Shown here one piece after another: positions 61,977 to 64,000 of a DNA stretch of 64,000 nucleotides; positions within the stretch are counted from its first letter, which is position 1; every line of letters starts with the position of its first letter. A program made the position numbers and the translations under genes. The stretch is from a virus: the IMG/VR virus record IMGVR_UViG_3300032214_000528, positions 62,001 to 126,000 of that record, one strand, 5' to 3'. The notes under the pieces were generated by a model. The model saw nothing but the letters and a program-made list of their open reading frames with translations. It was not told the origin of the DNA and did not search any database.

Positions 61977-62440
61977 TTAAATATGTTTTAGCTGTAGATC
62001 CAGGAAAAGCAACAGGTGTTGTATTTATGTCGTGGAATGGGTCTGACCCAGTACCCAACGTAATACTTTCAAAAGAGGTTCAACCAGAAGAGTTTGCATT
62101 AGTAGTTGACACAATTTTAAATACCCAGAAGCAAGAAGAAAACTTTACTGTTGTATGCGAGCGCTTTACTATCAATGCTCAGACAGTCCGTAACTCTCAG
62201 GCTCCGTACTCCCTTGAGCAGATTGGTGTCCTCAAGCACCTATGTCGCACCAATATGTATGACCCAGAAAAGATCGTTTTGCAGTCTCCAGCAGATGCCA
62301 AGAATATGTTCCCCAACCCAGTCCTGAAGAAGCTTGGGACTTGGCATATAGGGGGCGAAGGGCATGCAAATGATGCAATGAGACACGCCTTACTAAGGCT
62401 AGTTAAAACTGGCTGGGTTCCAAGAACTCTGCTAGACTAA
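61973..62440 (+). CDS. RuvC-like Holliday junction resolvase
   Basis: 155 residues starting in an ATGA overlap with the polymerase. Fold pattern: VDPG (D9), CERF (E63) and GHANDAMRHA (D134), the three acidic positions expected of RuvC-like nucleases. It may resolve replication or recombination junctions before packaging. Confidence 0.85.
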   Translation: MIKYVLAVDPGKATGVVFMSWNGSDPVPNVILSKEVQPEEFALVVDTILNTQKQEENFTVVCERFTINAQTVRNSQAPYSLEQIGVLKHLCRTNMYDPEKIVLQSPADAKNMFPNPVLKKLGTWHIGGEGHANDAMRHALLRLVKTGWVPRTLLD

Positions 62441-62525
62441 AGATACTATTTAAAAACTTTTAGTTTGCAATATCTTCAGTAGTATGTTTTACTTGATGTA
62501 GTGACGCTAAGGAGTAGGTGGGAAA

Positions 62526-64000
62526 ATGGCAGTAACAGTAGATATAAACCCAGACAAGAACAACATCCTCATAACCGCTGACTGGCGCTTTAAAGAGCTC
62601 TGTAAGAGCCTTCCAGGGGCTTCCTGGAGCCCTAAGGAGCAGGTCTGGACTGTTCCACTTAGCTGGACAACTTGCCTTGCTCTACGGTCAACCTTCAAGG
62701 AAGACCTGTTTGTAGGACCTGCTTTAACAGAGTGGGCGACTAATGAGCTCAATAATAGAATTGCTCCTGCTAATGCTCTTAGAGAGCTTGAGACCTATGA
62801 GGGTGATGAAGACCTTTTTCCACATCAGCGGGCTGGCGTAGCCTTTCTTAGCACTGCTAAGCGAGCCCTTCTTGCAGACGAACCGGGCCTTGGTAAGACT
62901 GCTCAGGCTATTCGTGCTCTTAAAAAACTTCAGGACAATGGAGAAGATGTTTTCCCAGCGCTTATTGTTTGCCCTAACACTTTGAAGAAGAATTGGGCTA
63001 GAGAGTTTGAAAGATGGTGGCCGGGAGTAAAGACTCAGGTTATCAAGGGTTCTGCTGTGCAGCGCAAGAAGCAGTTTGCTAACGAAGAAGCACAGGTATT
63101 TATTATTAACTGGGAATCACTTCGCTCTCACTCAAGACTGTCTGGCTATGGCTCTATTGCTTTGGTCAAATGTGTTGCAATGGGCGGGCAGGACCCTGCT
63201 GTGACAGAGGCTCGTTGTGAAGTCACTCCACGAGAACTTAACAAAATTGATTTTCAAGCCGTAGTAGCAGATGAAATTCACCGTTCTAAAGAACCAAAAT
63301 CAAAGCAGACTCGTGCTCTTTGGGCTGCAACTGGCGATGCTCCTATCCGCTTTGCACTTACTGGAACTCCAATCGCTAAAGATGTTGTTGACCTGTGGTC
63401 AATTCTTCACTGGTTATCTCCTATCGACTGGCCATCAAAGACAAAGTGGATTGATCGAATGATTGACATCATGCTCAATGCGTTTGGTGGAATGATGGTT
63501 ATTGGTGTTAAGCCACATATGGAAGATGAGTTCCATAAGAGCGTTAACCCTGTAATGCGTCGTATGCTCAAGAAGGTAGTGCTCCCTTGGCTTCCACCAG
63601 TTATGAATGAGCGTCGTGATGTTGAAATGTCAACTAAGCAGAAGAAAGCTTATGACCAGATGCGTGACACAATGATTGCTGAGTTGGAAAATGGAGATGC
63701 GGTTACTGCCCCATCAATCCTAACTCAGACAACTCGCTTACTTCAGTTTGCTAGTTCTTACGCAACTATGGAAGTTGATGAGTCAACTGGGGAGATGAAG
63801 ACAGTTCTTGCAGGTCCATCTTGTAAGGTTGATTCACTTATGGATGATATTAAGAATGGCGACTTTGGAGACGACTCTGTAGCCGTTTGTGCCGTATCTC
63901 GTCAGCTTATTGATCTTCTTAGCGCAGAACTAACTAAGGCTGGTATTAAGCACGGGCTAATTACTGGTGCTCAAGATGAAGATGAGCGTCAGAGAGCCGT
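62526..64000 (+). CDS. SNF2-family helicase, truncated by window end
   Basis: About 490 residues seen; no stop before 64000. N-terminal ~100 residues are an unassigned region with a SPKEQVWTVPL element. Walker A GLGKT (121-125), DEIH (249-252) and a GTPIA motif follow, then the start of the C-terminal ATPase lobe. SNF2/SWI2-type proteins in phages remodel DNA-bound proteins or act in replication. Ribosome site is weak (AGGAGTAGGTGGGAAA); it is likely in the replication operon. Confidence 0.88.
   Translation, partial: MAVTVDINPDKNNILITADWRFKELCKSLPGASWSPKEQVWTVPLSWTTCLALRSTFKEDLFVGPALTEWATNELNNRIAPANALRELETYEGDEDLFPHQRAGVAFLSTAKRALLADEPGLGKTAQAIRALKKLQDNGEDVFPALIVCPNTLKKNWAREFERWWPGVKTQVIKGSAVQRKKQFANEEAQVFIINWESLRSHSRLSGYGSIALVKCVAMGGQDPAVTEARCEVTPRELNKIDFQAVVADEIHRSKEPKSKQTRALWAATGDAPIRFALTGTPIAKDVVDLWSILHWLSPIDWPSKTKWIDRMIDIMLNAFGGMMVIGVKPHMEDEFHKSVNPVMRRMLKKVVLPWLPPVMNERRDVEMSTKQKKAYDQMRDTMIAELENGDAVTAPSILTQTTRLLQFASSYATMEVDESTGEMKTVLAGPSCKVDSLMDDIKNGDFGDDSVAVCAVSRQLIDLLSAELTKAGIKHGLITGAQDEDERQRA

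Noticed and set aside
1-64000. CRISPR array, integrase, insertion sequence or tRNA genes
   Set aside because: No regular spaced repeats, recombinase motifs or cloverleaf structures were found by eye; scanning by program could still find a weak case.

Overview
The window is a 64 kb piece of a large tailed dsDNA bacteriophage of siphovirus type. It has a portal, an HK97-fold capsid, tail-tube, tape-measure, Dit, hub and fibre genes in canonical order. No host genes, tRNA or rRNA were seen. The architecture resembles phages of Actinomycetota: a DUF1360 membrane protein beside the portal, a fused capsid-maturation protease, two consecutive capsid proteins and an ArdC/metallopeptidase polyvalent protein. 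Base composition is moderate, which would fit a low-GC actinobacterial host. The host is inference only; it was not tested by search.

Layout. (1) 1-824: a gene-poor, repeat-rich leader with many copies of a CCGGGAAnATAATA-like element. (2) 825-16396: rightward blocks of small, mostly unrecognised genes. Most are led by TATGAT-type promoters with an AAATGACGAAAGG leader, or by an AGGGGTAAAAA stop/ribosome-site cassette. Recognisable members are a Api92-like protein (2334), a MoxR AAA+ ATPase with a VWA/HExxH protein (4166, 5443), a DUF3846 protein (13291), a proteasome/HslV-like Ntn hydrolase (13974) and many Cys4 zinc-ribbon microproteins. (3) 16712-18102: lysis module (secreted lysozyme-like protein, peptidoglycan-binding protein, holin). 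(4) 18162-19344: a leftward cluster of short genes. (5) 19345-19975: an AT-rich divergent region full of inverted repeats. (6) 19976-46734: head module, containing a 4200-residue multi-domain protein (DEDDh exonuclease, SF1 helicase, ArdC, two zincins) and a 1576-residue protein carrying the prohead protease. (7) 46820-59658: connector and tail genes. (8) 59651-64000: replication genes (family A DNA polymerase, RuvC-like resolvase, SNF2 helicase cut by the window end).

How they may work together. The giant protein lies inside the head operon between the portal and capsid-protease genes, so it is likely packaged and delivered with the DNA. A short peptide of the form (I/L/M/V)-T-A-(S/A) recurs in the portal, the giant protein, the protease protein and the capsid precursor. 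It is a candidate maturation-protease recognition site. The left arm supplies early host-takeover proteins, and the Ntn hydrolase and MoxR/VWA pair point to protein remodelling. No large terminase gene is present, so at least one essential packaging gene lies outside the window.
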